Part shown: in pieces, positions 1 to 9,312 of the stretch
How positions within the stretch are numbered: the first letter of the stretch is position 1
How the letters are laid out: each line of letters starts with the position of its first letter
From: Sinorhizobium medicae
GTDB taxonomy: Bacteria; Pseudomonadota; Alphaproteobacteria; Rhizobiales; Rhizobiaceae
NCBI RefSeq assembly: GCF_007827695.1
Contig: NZ_VITA01000001.1
Span: forward strand, 62,001 to 126,000
Direction of reading: 5' to 3'
DNA: 64,000 bases
Program-made: the position numbers and the translations under genes
Notes under the pieces: generated by a model
Seen by the model: the letters and a program-made list of their open reading frames with translations, nothing else
Databases searched by the model: none
Told to the model about the DNA's origin: nothing

Positions 1-84
1 GCGGCGAAGAATCTGCTGATGCGCTTCTTCCTCGAGAGCACCGGGGAGACGGCGCAGCTCCGGCGGTTCGAGGAGGTGGCATGA
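1..84 (+). CDS. xdhA: Xanthine dehydrogenase small subunit XdhA (3' end only)
   Basis: The window opens inside a coding frame of 27 codons ending in TGA at 82-84, reading AAKNLLMRFF and ending FEEVA. It overlaps the ATG of xdhB by ATGA, the usual translational coupling of the two xanthine dehydrogenase subunits. XdhA carries the [2Fe-2S] and FAD domains, but none of those motifs lie in this short tail, so the name rests on position and on the adjoining XdhB. Confidence 0.8.
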   Translation, partial: AAKNLLMRFFLESTGETAQLRRFEEVA

Positions 85-2438
85 GTGCTGACATCCACAT
101 GGATAAACCCAACCTCGAAGTCAGCAACATCACCGGCCCCATGCATGCGCCGCTCCGTCACGACAGCGCCCACAAGCATGTGGCGGGTACCGCCGACTAT
201 ATCGATGACATGCCGGAACCGAACGGCACGTTGCATGGCGCCCTCGGCCTGACGGACCGGGCGCATGCGGAAATCCTCGCAATGGACCTCTCCGCCGTCG
301 CCGCACTGCCGGGCGTCGTTTCCGTCCTCACCGCCAGGGACATGCCACATTCCAACGACATCAGCCCCACCCACTTGCATGACGAGCCGGTGCTCGCCGA
401 CGGTCTCATCCAGTTTCATGGTCAGCCGGCCTTTGCGGTCATTGCCGAGACACGGGATATCGCCCGCCGCGCTGCACGGCTTGCGAAGATCACCTATCGC
501 GACTTGCCTCCGGCGATTGATGTGATCGATGCTATGGCGACTGGTGGCACTCTGATAACCCCGCCGCTGACGCTCGAGCGGGGCGACGCCCTTGGCGAGC
601 TGGAGCGGGCCCCTCGCCGGCTCCAGGGGCGCATGCGGATCGGCGGCCAGGAGCATTTCTATCTCGAAGGGCATATCGCGCTGGCTATCCCCGGCGAGGA
701 CGACGAAATAACGGTCTGGGTCTCCACGCAGCACCCAAGCGAAGTGCAGCGTATGGTCGCGCAGGTGCTTGGCGTTCCATCCAACGCCGTCACAGTGAAT
801 GTCCGCCGGATGGGCGGCGCCTTTGGCGGCAAGGAAACCCAGGGCAACCAGTTCGCGGCACTCGCCGCGGTCGCCGCGCGCAAGCTTCGCCGTTCCGTCA
901 AGTTTCGCCCGGACCGCGACGACGACATGGTGGCCACCGGCAAGCGCCACGACTTCCTCGTCGACTACGACGTCGGCTTCAATGACGATGGCCGCATCCG
1001 TGCGGTCCAGGCAAATTATGCCGCTCGGTGCGGTTATTCGGCCGATCTCTCCGGGCCGGTCACCGACCGCGCCCTTTTCCATGCGGATAATGCCTACTTC
1101 TATCCACATGTGAAACTCACCTCGCAACCGCTTAAAACCAATACGGTTTCCAATACCGCATTTCGCGGCTTCGGCGGACCGCAGGGCATGCTCGGCGGTG
1201 AGCGGATCATCGAAGAGATAGCCTATGCGCTCGGCAAGGACCCGCTCGACATCCGCAAGCTGAACTTCTACGGGGATGCGGCTTCCGGCCGCAACGTCAC
1301 GCCCTACCACCAGACGATCGAGGACAACATCATCGTCCGGATCGTCGACGAGCTGGAGGCGAGCGCCGATTATCGAGCGCGGCGGGCGGCGATCGTCGAA
1401 TTCAACAGATCGAGCCGCGTGATCCGTAAGGGTATCGCGTTGACGCCAGTGAAATTCGGCATCTCCTTCACCCTCACCCATCTCAATCAGGCGGGTGCCC
1501 TCGTGCACGTGTACACGGACGGCTCGGTCCATCTGAACCACGGCGGCACGGAGATGGGCCAGGGGGTCTACACGAAAGTGGCGCAGGTCCTCGCAGACAG
1601 TTTCCAGATCGACATCGAACGGGTGAAAATCACCGCAACGACGACCGGCAAGGTGCCGAACACGTCCGCGACCGCTGCCTCCTCAGGCTCGGACCTCAAC
1701 GGCATGGCCGCCTTCGATGCCGCACATCAGATAAAAGAGCGACTGGTCGCCTTTGCAGCCGAGCGGTGGCAGACGACAGCCGAGAACGTGACCTTCGAGG
1801 CCAATCATGTCAGGATCGGCCAGGAGCTGATCCCCTTTGCGCAATTGGTGCAGGAGGCATACGGGGCACGGGTCCAGCTTTCCGCCGCCGGTTTCTATGC
1901 GACGCCGCACATCCACTGGGATCGGGCCGCCGGCCGCGGCACGCCGTTTTACTACTTTGCTTATGGCGCCGCTATATCCGAGGTTTCGGTCGATACGCTG
2001 ACGGGCGAATACATGGTCGATCGGGTCGACGTGCTGCATGACGTCGGCCGCTCACTCAATCCGGCCATCGACCTCGGCCAGATCGAGGGCGGCTTCGTTC
2101 AGGGCATGGGCTGGCTTACGACGGAAGAGCTCTGGTGGGACGAGAAAGGGCGGCTGAGGACGCACGCGCCTTCGACCTACAAGATACCGCTCGCTTCGGA
2201 TCGGCCGAAGATCTTCAACGTGCGCCTCGCCGAATGGTCGGAAAATCTGGAAGAGACGATCGGCAAATCGAAGGCCGTGGGGGAACCACCCCTCATGCTG
2301 CCGATTTCCGTCGTCGAGGCCCTGTCGATGGCCGTCGCCAGCATCATCGACTATCGCGAGTGCCCCCGCCTCGATACGCCCGCAACGCCGGAGCGCGTCC
2401 TGATGGCGGTGGAGCGGCTTAGAGCCTTTCCCGGATGA
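81..2438 (+). CDS. xdhB: Xanthine dehydrogenase molybdopterin-binding subunit XdhB
   Basis: 785 residues, full length for the large molybdenum subunit that, with XdhA, oxidises hypoxanthine and xanthine to urate in the cytoplasm. Family signatures are visible in order: the Gly-rich cofactor loop GGAFGGKE near residues 244-251, FRGFGGPQ near 360, GGTEMGQG near 488, and the C-terminal VGEPPLM near 733-739 that contains the catalytic Glu. The ATG overlaps the xdhA stop. A LysR gene, puuD and guaD follow on the same strand, which puts the enzyme at the head of a purine-degradation block. Residues essential to the family all appear intact. Confidence 0.96.
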   Translation: MSADIHMDKPNLEVSNITGPMHAPLRHDSAHKHVAGTADYIDDMPEPNGTLHGALGLTDRAHAEILAMDLSAVAALPGVVSVLTARDMPHSNDISPTHLHDEPVLADGLIQFHGQPAFAVIAETRDIARRAARLAKITYRDLPPAIDVIDAMATGGTLITPPLTLERGDALGELERAPRRLQGRMRIGGQEHFYLEGHIALAIPGEDDEITVWVSTQHPSEVQRMVAQVLGVPSNAVTVNVRRMGGAFGGKETQGNQFAALAAVAARKLRRSVKFRPDRDDDMVATGKRHDFLVDYDVGFNDDGRIRAVQANYAARCGYSADLSGPVTDRALFHADNAYFYPHVKLTSQPLKTNTVSNTAFRGFGGPQGMLGGERIIEEIAYALGKDPLDIRKLNFYGDAASGRNVTPYHQTIEDNIIVRIVDELEASADYRARRAAIVEFNRSSRVIRKGIALTPVKFGISFTLTHLNQAGALVHVYTDGSVHLNHGGTEMGQGVYTKVAQVLADSFQIDIERVKITATTTGKVPNTSATAASSGSDLNGMAAFDAAHQIKERLVAFAAERWQTTAENVTFEANHVRIGQELIPFAQLVQEAYGARVQLSAAGFYATPHIHWDRAAGRGTPFYYFAYGAAISEVSVDTLTGEYMVDRVDVLHDVGRSLNPAIDLGQIEGGFVQGMGWLTTEELWWDEKGRLRTHAPSTYKIPLASDRPKIFNVRLAEWSENLEETIGKSKAVGEPPLMLPISVVEALSMAVASIIDYRECPRLDTPATPERVLMAVERLRAFPG

Positions 2439-2445
2439 GTAGCCT

Positions 2446-2649
2446 CTACCGCAGAATGTCGTCGTCCTGCCGGGCCATGCGGCCGTCGAGAAGTCCCAAG
2501 TCCTTTTTCATGTAGTCCGATGTTGAATCGAGGTCGAGACTGATGCTGTGGCCTCTCATGCGGCGTAGCGCCGAGGCGGCAAGCCGGACGACCCCGCCCA
2601 GAGGGACGAGCGGCCTTCTTTCAGCAAATTCCGATACATCGCAAGACAT
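2446..2649 (-). CDS. Small conserved-looking protein, function unknown
   Basis: 67 residues, divergent from the LysR gene and converging on xdhB. The C-terminal half (SDYMKKDLGLLDGR) has the flavour of the short DUF1127-type tails common in rhizobia (a helix followed by a D-L-G-L motif), but the match is too weak to name. The spacing of about 100 bp to the LysR start makes it a plausible neighbour-regulated gene. It could also be a chance frame. Confidence 0.45.
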   Translation of the reverse strand: MSCDVSEFAERRPLVPLGGVVRLAASALRRMRGHSISLDLDSTSDYMKKDLGLLDGRMARQDDDILR

Positions 2650-2751
2650 CTTGGCACCTTTTCAAAGTGGTGAAGTTGACTTGCAGGATGCCTGGAGGGA
2701 TGTTCGAAATCCAATCGAACATCCGTCTGTATGCATCAAGAGAACTTACCC

Positions 2752-3660
2752 ATGAAGATGTCGAAGCAGTTCCCGCTGAATGCATTGAGGGTCTTCGAAG
2801 CAGCCGCCCGCCTCGGGAGTTTCACCAAGGCGGGCGACGAGCTCGGCATGACCCAGACGGCGGTCAGCTACCAGATCAGGCTGATCGAGGAGAATATCGG
2901 CGAGCCGCTGTTCCTGAGACGCCCGCGGCAGATCGCACTCACGGAAGTCGGGCAGCACCTGGCTCCGAAAGTGACGGAAGCCTTCGAGATGCTGCACGAC
3001 GCAGTCGCCTCGGCCCGCGGGAATGCAGAAGCAGCCTTGCTCATCAACTCGACGGCAACCTTTGCCTCGCAATGGCTCGCCCGGGAAATCGGGACCTTCC
3101 AACTGGAGCATCCGAATATTGCGGTGCGTCTGGTGGCAAACGACGCGATTATCGATTTCAACAAGGAGGCGGTGGACGTAGCAATCCGCTCCGGCATGGG
3201 CGACTGGCCGGGCCTCGCCAGCCATAGGCTGATGAGGGTGGAGTTTACACCGATGCTCAGCCCCGCCCTTGCGGAGACGGTCGGTGGCGTGCGCACTCCG
3301 CGGGACCTCCTGAAGCTCCGCATCATCGACCCTCGAGATCCCTGGTGGTCCTTGTGGTTTCGCGCTGCGGGCGTGGACGATCCGGATCTGGACGGGCGTC
3401 CAGGAAGCCGGCTCGGCGCCCAGGCCTTCGAAGCTCGGGCGGCGGTCGCTGGCCAGGGCGTCGCGATCCTGATGCCTGAATTCTATAGCGACGATGTGGC
3501 GCTCGGCCGGCTTTACCAGCCGTTCGAACTGCGATGCAGCGACGGCCACGATTACTGGCTCGTCTATCCGCACGCCCGCCGCAACGCCCCGAAGATCCGA
3601 GCCTTCCGGGACTGGATCCTCGGCAAGCTCGACCCCGACACCCATCGAGACGCGCATTGA
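2752..3660 (+). CDS. LysR-family transcriptional regulator, GcvA-like
   Basis: About 302 residues from ATG 2752; an upstream ATG at 2731 in the same frame is possible. The N-terminus FPLNALRVFEAAARLGSFTKAGDELGMTQTAVSYQI is a classic LysR winged helix-turn-helix of the GcvA subgroup, followed by a periplasmic-binding-like effector domain to the end. It sits between xdhB and puuD on the same strand, so it is a good candidate regulator of purine degradation, with a purine or urate as possible effector. That role is inferred from context only. Confidence 0.85.
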   Translation: MKMSKQFPLNALRVFEAAARLGSFTKAGDELGMTQTAVSYQIRLIEENIGEPLFLRRPRQIALTEVGQHLAPKVTEAFEMLHDAVASARGNAEAALLINSTATFASQWLAREIGTFQLEHPNIAVRLVANDAIIDFNKEAVDVAIRSGMGDWPGLASHRLMRVEFTPMLSPALAETVGGVRTPRDLLKLRIIDPRDPWWSLWFRAAGVDDPDLDGRPGSRLGAQAFEARAAVAGQGVAILMPEFYSDDVALGRLYQPFELRCSDGHDYWLVYPHARRNAPKIRAFRDWILGKLDPDTHRDAH

Positions 3661-3782
3661 CTGCTTAGTTCGACTTTTCGGCCAGGACCGAAACTCGCGA
3701 AATGGGACAAGCGGTCAAATGCCCCTTCCCCGTTCACCCTTTTTCTCGCAAGGTTGTGCGAAGGTGAAAAAAGGATTCCCGA

Positions 3783-5015
3783 ATGTATGAATTCGCCATC
3801 GCCTGGGAATGGCTGGCCTTCGCCGCTCGATGGCTGCACGTCGTGACCGCAATCGCCTGGATCGGCTCGTCCTTCTATTTCATCGCTCTGGATCTTGGTC
3901 TCGTCAGACGCGACCATCTGCCCCCTGGCGCCTATGGTGAGGAATGGCAGGTCCACGGCGGTGGCTTCTATCACATACAGAAATATCTGGTGGCGCCGGC
4001 CGCCATGCCGGAGCACCTCACCTGGTTCAAATGGGAATCCTATGCGACATGGCTGTCGGGCTTCGCCATGCTCTGTATCGTCTATTACGGCGGCGCCGAC
4101 CTCTTCCTCATAGACCGGCATGTCCTCGACATCTCGGCCATGACCGCGATCCTTATCTCGCTTGCCTCACTCGGTCTCGGCTGGATCCTCTACGATCTGC
4201 TTTGCAAGTCGCCGGTCGGTAAGAGCACCTGGGGACTGATGGCGCTGCTCTACCTGGTATTGGTCGCAATGGCCTGGGGCTATACACAGGTTTTCACCGG
4301 TCGCGCCGCATTCCTCCATCTCGGCGCCTTCACCGCTACTATCATGTCGGCCAATGTCTTCTTCATCATCATCCCCAACCAGAAGATCGTCGTCGGCGAC
4401 CTTATTGCCGGCCGCACGCCCGACCCGAAGCTCGGCGCGCAGGCGAAACAGCGCTCTCTGCACAACAACTACCTGACGCTGCCCGTCATCTTCTTCATGC
4501 TCTCGAACCACTACCCGCTTGCTTTCGCGACGGCCTTCAACTGGGTCATCGCGGGACTCGTCTTCCTGATGGGCGTGACGATCCGCCATTGGTTCAACAC
4601 AACGCATGCGCGCAAGGGCAAGCCTACCTGGACCTGGGCTGTCACGGCACTCCTGTTCATCCTGGTCATGTGGCTCTCGACGGTGCCTGAAATACTGACG
4701 GTCGAAGAGCGTGCCGAGACAGCCCCTGAGTTCCAGCGCTTCGCCGATAACGCACATTTCCCCGCAGTCAGTGAAACGATTTCGACGCGCTGCAGCATGT
4801 GCCACGCGGCCGAGCCGGCCTATGAAGGGATCGTGCGGCCGCCGAACGGCGTCAAGCTCGAAAGCGAGGCAGAGATTGCTGCCCGCGCGCGGGAAATCTA
4901 CATCCAGGCCGGGCGCAGCCATGCCATGCCGCCCGGCAACATAACCGAAATGACGGATGAAGAGCGCCGGCTGGTAACGGCCTGGTTCGAAAGCGCCGTC
5001 GGGGAGACACGATGA
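3783..5015 (+). CDS. puuD: Membrane urate oxidase PuuD with C-terminal cytochrome c domain
   Basis: 410 residues. The first ~310 residues are a multi-pass membrane domain of the DUF989/urate-hydroxylase type, beginning YEFAIAWEWLAFAARWLH and containing several conserved Trp/His residues and about eight hydrophobic segments. The last ~90 residues form a cytochrome c domain with a CSMCH haem site at residues 337-341. The family oxidises urate to 5-hydroxyisourate and passes electrons to the respiratory chain instead of making peroxide. It overlaps guaD by ATGA. The neighbouring uraH, uraD and puuE encode the next three steps, which strongly supports the role. Confidence 0.93.
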   Translation: MYEFAIAWEWLAFAARWLHVVTAIAWIGSSFYFIALDLGLVRRDHLPPGAYGEEWQVHGGGFYHIQKYLVAPAAMPEHLTWFKWESYATWLSGFAMLCIVYYGGADLFLIDRHVLDISAMTAILISLASLGLGWILYDLLCKSPVGKSTWGLMALLYLVLVAMAWGYTQVFTGRAAFLHLGAFTATIMSANVFFIIIPNQKIVVGDLIAGRTPDPKLGAQAKQRSLHNNYLTLPVIFFMLSNHYPLAFATAFNWVIAGLVFLMGVTIRHWFNTTHARKGKPTWTWAVTALLFILVMWLSTVPEILTVEERAETAPEFQRFADNAHFPAVSETISTRCSMCHAAEPAYEGIVRPPNGVKLESEAEIAARAREIYIQAGRSHAMPPGNITEMTDEERRLVTAWFESAVGETR

Positions 5016-6319
5016 CAGCCATCCTCATTCGCGGCCGCACTTTAAGCTTCCATCGCGAACCGCAGGGCATCGACGACAAAGCCTCCTATGCCTATGAGAG
5101 CGACGGCGCCCTTCTCGTCGAGAACGGCGTGATCACCGCATCCGGCGCCTACGCGGTGGTCCAGGCGGGTGCACCTGAGAACGTGGCGGAGGTCGATCAC
5201 CGGCCAGATCTTATCGTACCGGGCTTCATCGACACACATCTGCATTTTCCGCAGATGCAGGTTATGGCCTCCTATGCGGCGAACCTGCTTGAATGGCTGA
5301 ACAGCTACACTTTTCCCGAGGAATGCCGGTTCGTCGAGACTGCGCATGCGGAGAGGATCGCCCGGCATTTCTTCGACGAGATGGTCCGCCATGGCACCAC
5401 GACCGCCGCAGCCTATTGTTCCGTACACAAAACGTCCGCCGACGCCTTCTTCGCCGAGAGCGTGAAGCGCGGCATGTGCATGGTGGCCGGCAAGGTGATG
5501 ATGGATCGCAATGCGCCCCAGGGACTGCTCGACACGCCCGAGACGAGCTATGATGAAACGCGGGCGGTCATTGCGGACTGGCATGGCAAGGGGCGCAACC
5601 ATGTGGCCATCACGCCGCGCTTCGCGATCACTTCGACCCCGGAGCAGATGGAGGCCGTGAGATCGCTCGTCGACGAGTTTCCCGACCTGCATGTGCAGAC
5701 GCACCTTTCGGAAAATCGCGACGAGATCGCCTACACGCTGGAACTCTATCCGGAAGCGGCGGACTATACTGACGTCTACGCCCGGTATGGTCTGCTCGGA
5801 CCGAAAAGCCTCTTCGGTCATTGCATTCACCTGTCCGAGCGTGAAGCCGATGCCATGAGCGACACCGGCTCGATCGCCGTCTTCTGCCCGACCTCCAATC
5901 TTTTCCTTGGTTCCGGCCTGTTCCCTTTGCGGGCACTGACGCGGCGACAGCGGCCGGTGCGCGTCTCGGTCGCATCGGACATCGGCGGCGGCACCAGCTA
6001 TTCGATGATGAAGACGCTCGATGAAGCCTACAAGATTCTGCAGTTGCAAGGCGAAAGGCTGAACCCCTTCGACAGCTTCTACATGATGACTCGCGGCAAT
6101 GCCGAGGCGCTGTCGCTCGCCGGCCGCATCGGCACGCTGGAGCCCGGCACGGATGCCGACCTCGCGGTCCTCGACATGGCGGCAACACCGGCAATGGCAC
6201 TCAGGGCCGAAGTTGTCAATTCTCTGGCCGACGAGCTTTTCCTCCTGCAGACGATGGGTGACGACCGCGCTGTCGTCGAGACCTACGTCGCAGGAAAGCC
6301 ATGCAAATCAATGCTTTAG
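5012..6319 (+). CDS. guaD: Guanine deaminase
   Basis: 435 residues, the normal length for guanine deaminase of the amidohydrolase superfamily. Zn-ligand motifs are visible: THLHFPQM near residues 75-80, HLSENRDE in mid-protein, GHCIHLS about 40 residues later, and SDIGGGTS, whose Asp closes the site. It hydrolyses guanine to xanthine, feeding XdhAB. The start codon overlaps the puuD stop (ATGA), so translation is probably coupled. A strong inverted repeat follows the gene. Confidence 0.94.
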   Translation: MTAILIRGRTLSFHREPQGIDDKASYAYESDGALLVENGVITASGAYAVVQAGAPENVAEVDHRPDLIVPGFIDTHLHFPQMQVMASYAANLLEWLNSYTFPEECRFVETAHAERIARHFFDEMVRHGTTTAAAYCSVHKTSADAFFAESVKRGMCMVAGKVMMDRNAPQGLLDTPETSYDETRAVIADWHGKGRNHVAITPRFAITSTPEQMEAVRSLVDEFPDLHVQTHLSENRDEIAYTLELYPEAADYTDVYARYGLLGPKSLFGHCIHLSEREADAMSDTGSIAVFCPTSNLFLGSGLFPLRALTRRQRPVRVSVASDIGGGTSYSMMKTLDEAYKILQLQGERLNPFDSFYMMTRGNAEALSLAGRIGTLEPGTDADLAVLDMAATPAMALRAEVVNSLADELFLLQTMGDDRAVVETYVAGKPCKSML

Positions 6320-6333
6320 CTGCCGGAGCACGA

Positions 6334-6374
6334 GTGGAAGTGAGAGGTAATATATTTTGACCTCTCACTTCCAC
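6334..6374. promoter_or_regulatory. Perfect 15-bp inverted repeat between guaD and lldD
   Basis: GTGGAAGTGAGAGGT at 6334-6348 and its exact complement at 6360-6374, separated by an AT-rich 11-nt loop. No T-run follows the second arm, so this is either a terminator/processing stem for the puuD-guaD transcript or a dyad operator in front of lldD, whose ATG is 66 bp downstream. Confidence 0.6.
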
Positions 6375-6440
6375 AACTATTACAAGGTCTTCGAAAACAT
6401 GATAAGGGCTCGGCAGTCGTTCACTTGATGAGGCTGATCC

Positions 6441-7577
6441 ATGACGCAGATTCTCGAAATCCGGGACCTCAAGGCCCTTGCCAGGAGGCGCGTGCCGAAG
6501 CTTTTCTTCGATTATGCGGATAGCGGCGCCTGGACGGAGGGAACCTACCGCGCCAATGAGGAGGATTTCGCCAGGATCAAGCTGCGCCAGCGGGTTCTGG
6601 TCGATATGTCCGATCGGTCGCTCGAGACGACCATGATCGGGCAGAAGGTCTCCATGCCCGTCGCGCTCGCCCCCACCGGCCTGACGGGCATGCAGCACGC
6701 GGACGGCGAGATGCTGGCAGCTCAGGCGGCCGAAGCGTTTGGCATCCCCTTCACCCTCTCGACCATGAGCATCTGCTCGATCGAGGACGTCGCCTCTGCG
6801 ACCACGAAGCCGTTCTGGTTCCAGCTCTATGTCATGCGCGAGCGCGAATTCGTTCTCAACCTGATCGACAGGGCCAAGGCTGCGAAATGCTCGGCTCTCG
6901 TCCTGACCCTCGACCTGCAGATCCTCGGCCAGCGTCATAAAGACCTTCGCAACGGCCTCTCCGCGCCCCCGCGACTGACGCCGAAACATCTCTGGATGAT
7001 GGCGACGCGGCCCGGCTGGTGCATGAAAATGCTCGGCACCAACAGGCGCACCTTCGGCAATATTGTTGGTCACGCCAAGAGCGTCAGCGATCTCTCCTCC
7101 CTGCAGGTCTGGACGAACGAGCAGTTCGACCCGCAGCTTTCCTGGAAGGACGTCGAGTGGATCAAGGAGCGCTGGGGCGGTCCGCTGATCCTCAAGGGCA
7201 TTCTCGATCCGGAAGATGCGAAAATGGCAGCCAAGTCCGGCGCCGATGCCATCATCGTCTCCAACCATGGCGGCCGCCAGCTCGATGGCGCGCATTCCTC
7301 GATCAGCATGCTGCCGCGTATCGTCGACGCCGTTGGCGACCAGATCGAGGTGCATCTCGACGGCGGCATTCGTTCCGGCCAGGACGTGCTGAAGGCGGTC
7401 GCGCTCGGTGCTAAAGGCACCTATATCGGCCGCCCTTTCCTGTACGGCCTTGGCGCGCTCGGCAAGGAAGGCGTGCGGATCGCGCTCGACATTATCCGCA
7501 AGGAGATGGATACGACCATGGCACTCTGCGGCAAGCGCCGCATCACAGATGTCGGCCTCGACGTGATCGCCGATTAA
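6441..7577 (+). CDS. lldD: FMN-dependent L-lactate dehydrogenase / 2-hydroxyacid oxidase family
   Basis: 378 residues, typical of LldD. The C-terminal SNHGGRQLDG signature with the catalytic His is at about residues 273-282, followed by DGGIRSGQDVLKA, the FMN-phosphate region. The family oxidises L-lactate to pyruvate and delivers electrons to the respiratory chain. Related members use glycolate, mandelate or long-chain hydroxyacids. Lying between guaD and uraH it may instead serve a 2-hydroxyacid from purine breakdown, but sequence alone cannot set the substrate. Confidence 0.85.
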   Translation: MTQILEIRDLKALARRRVPKLFFDYADSGAWTEGTYRANEEDFARIKLRQRVLVDMSDRSLETTMIGQKVSMPVALAPTGLTGMQHADGEMLAAQAAEAFGIPFTLSTMSICSIEDVASATTKPFWFQLYVMREREFVLNLIDRAKAAKCSALVLTLDLQILGQRHKDLRNGLSAPPRLTPKHLWMMATRPGWCMKMLGTNRRTFGNIVGHAKSVSDLSSLQVWTNEQFDPQLSWKDVEWIKERWGGPLILKGILDPEDAKMAAKSGADAIIVSNHGGRQLDGAHSSISMLPRIVDAVGDQIEVHLDGGIRSGQDVLKAVALGAKGTYIGRPFLYGLGALGKEGVRIALDIIRKEMDTTMALCGKRRITDVGLDVIAD

Positions 7578-7619
7578 GGCCGTTTGACGGGCAACAGCCT
7601 GCTGCTGCCCCGCGCTTAC

Positions 7620-7982
7620 TCAGCTGCCGCGATAGGTGGAATAGCCGTAGGGTGAGAGCAGCAGCGGCACGTGATAATGGTTTCGACTGTCCGCGACACC
7701 GAATCGCAGCGGAACCAGGTCCAGGAACGCGGGATCCGGAAGCGCTACGTCGATGGCCCTGAGATATTCGCCCGCATGGAAGACCAGTTCGTAGGTGCCG
7801 TTGGTGAAATCGACACCCTCGACAAGCGGCCCGTCGATACGGCCGTCGCTATTGGTTCGGACCGTACGGATCAGCTGCCGCACCTCGCCTTCCAGACGAT
7901 AGAGATCGATCCTCATTGCCTGAGCGGGTCTGCCGAGGGCTGTGTCCAGAACATGGGTCGTCAGGCGCCCCGTCTTGCTCAT
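7620..7982 (-). CDS. uraH: 5-Hydroxyisourate hydrolase
   Basis: 120 residues of the transthyretin-related family. The N-terminal [17 protein letters not shown] and the C-terminal [19 protein letters not shown] with terminal YRGS are diagnostic. It hydrolyses 5-hydroxyisourate (the PuuD product) to OHCU, the UraD substrate. It converges on lldD. Upstream is a ~230-bp gap to allA on the same strand with no convincing gene. Confidence 0.95.
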   Translation of the reverse strand: MSKTGRLTTHVLDTALGRPAQAMRIDLYRLEGEVRQLIRTVRTNSDGRIDGPLVEGVDFTNGTYELVFHAGEYLRAIDVALPDPAFLDLVPLRFGVADSRNHYHVPLLLSPYGYSTYRGS

Positions 7983-8214
7983 CTTATTTCCTCATCAAAA
8001 TCACGATAGCCATGAGCACTTCAGGAAAAATCGCGCGCTTTCGGTCCATCCGAGAATATAAGCTTCATCGGTTCTAACAAGCCAGACATCTGATGTCTCG
8101 AGATGCGAACTCGACTTTCAACTGGATGCGCACCTCAACAAAACAAACCATTTCGGAGCTGACGGAGGAAGGGTGCGCCACGTCAGTCCTCGACGAAAAT
8201 CTGCTGGGTCTCCG

Positions 8215-8721
8215 TCATCCGCCTTCAAACGGATCGCGAATGACGAAAGCCTCGTCGTAATAGAACTCTTCCAGATTGCTGCCCGGCCCCTCTCGGTCGA
8301 CGACGATGAAGTCGCTTGCAACGCCCACCGACATAAGCGGATGGTGCCAGATATTGCGGGCGTAGTTCACGCCCTGTCTGCCGTTTGCGAGGAAGACCCT
8401 TGGCCGGCCGGGCCGCCCGCCTTCATCTTCGGCGACCACGACCAGCCATGGCCGGTCCTGGAGCGGCGAAAAGCTCTGGCTACCGAGCGGGTGGCGCTCC
8501 ATCATCGTCACGGAATAGGGAAAAACACGGGGTTGCCCGCGAAAGATGTTGATGATTGCACCGGCGCCCTCACCCGCCGCATCGACGCGCGCCAGTGCGT
8601 GAAATCGCTCGGTATTGCCGCCATTGATAAAGCGCATGGAGGCGGGGTCCGCCTCCATGATACTGCCGAACGGTGCGAAAGCCTCCCTCGTGAGGGGCTC
8701 GATCGAAAGCAAATGCGACAT
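8215..8721 (-). CDS. allA: Ureidoglycolate lyase AllA
   Basis: 168 residues from ATG 8721; a TTG one codon earlier is less likely. Family features include [14 protein letters not shown] near the N-terminus and the cupin-fold stretch [17 protein letters not shown], where the H-P-L-G-S-Q-S-F sequence is characteristic. It splits ureidoglycolate to glyoxylate and urea. It is on the same strand as uraD and puuE, 87 bp downstream of uraD. The enzyme that makes its substrate, allantoicase, is absent from this window. Confidence 0.93.
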   Translation of the reverse strand: MSHLLSIEPLTREAFAPFGSIMEADPASMRFINGGNTERFHALARVDAAGEGAGAIINIFRGQPRVFPYSVTMMERHPLGSQSFSPLQDRPWLVVVAEDEGGRPGRPRVFLANGRQGVNYARNIWHHPLMSVGVASDFIVVDREGPGSNLEEFYYDEAFVIRDPFEGG

Positions 8722-8808
8722 CAACCTGCCGTTCCGGTTCTCTGCCCGCAGACGCCCGGGTGCTCGGACGCAGGACGAGGTGTTCCCTCGGAACGATCAG
8801 GATTGGTG

Positions 8809-9312
8809 TCAGGCATAGTCGTCTCCCGGAAGCATGGATCGCAGCCGCAGGCGGGCAATCCGCTCGACTTCGGCACAGGCCGCTTCAAATTCCTCTTCCG
8901 CGGAATTGTCAATGCGCTGCTCGAAGGCGGCGAGGATGTCTTCCTTCACCAGCCCCTTAACCGCAATGATGAAGGGAAAGCCGAATTTCTTGATATAGGC
9001 CGAATTCAGTTCTGTGAAGCGTGCATGTTCTTCGGGGGAGAGCCTGTCGAGCCCGGCGGACGCCTGCTCGGCCTTTGAATCCGCCGTGAGTTCGCCGGCG
9101 ACCGCCAGCTTGCCTGCGAGATCGGGATGAGCGCGCAGCACCCGAAGCCGGTCCGCGGGCGAAGCCTCGCGGAAGGCGTTGCAGAGCGCCGAATGCACAT
9201 TGCCTGCGGTCAATCCGGCGGAAGCGGCACGGTCGTAAGCGCGCTCCGCCACCCATGGCGAGTGCTCGAAGATGCCACCAAAGCGCCGGATGAAATCGTC
9301 ACGAGTCAGCAT
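8809..9312 (-). CDS. uraD: OHCU decarboxylase UraD
   Basis: 167 residues starting MLTRDDFIRRFGGIFEHSPW. The start overlaps the puuE stop as TGATG, so the longer upstream frame is not used. Signature residues AHPDLAGKLA and the FGFPFIIAVKG motif of the OHCU decarboxylase family are present. It stereospecifically decarboxylates OHCU to (S)-allantoin. The order puuE-uraD-allA on one strand suggests a single operon. Confidence 0.95.
   Translation of the reverse strand: MLTRDDFIRRFGGIFEHSPWVAERAYDRAASAGLTAGNVHSALCNAFREASPADRLRVLRAHPDLAGKLAVAGELTADSKAEQASAGLDRLSPEEHARFTELNSAYIKKFGFPFIIAVKGLVKEDILAAFEQRIDNSAEEEFEAACAEVERIARLRLRSMLPGDDYA

Noticed and set aside
2746-3657. 303-codon minus frame over the LysR gene
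   Set aside because: Antisense shadow. The plus frame has the LysR helix-turn-helix.
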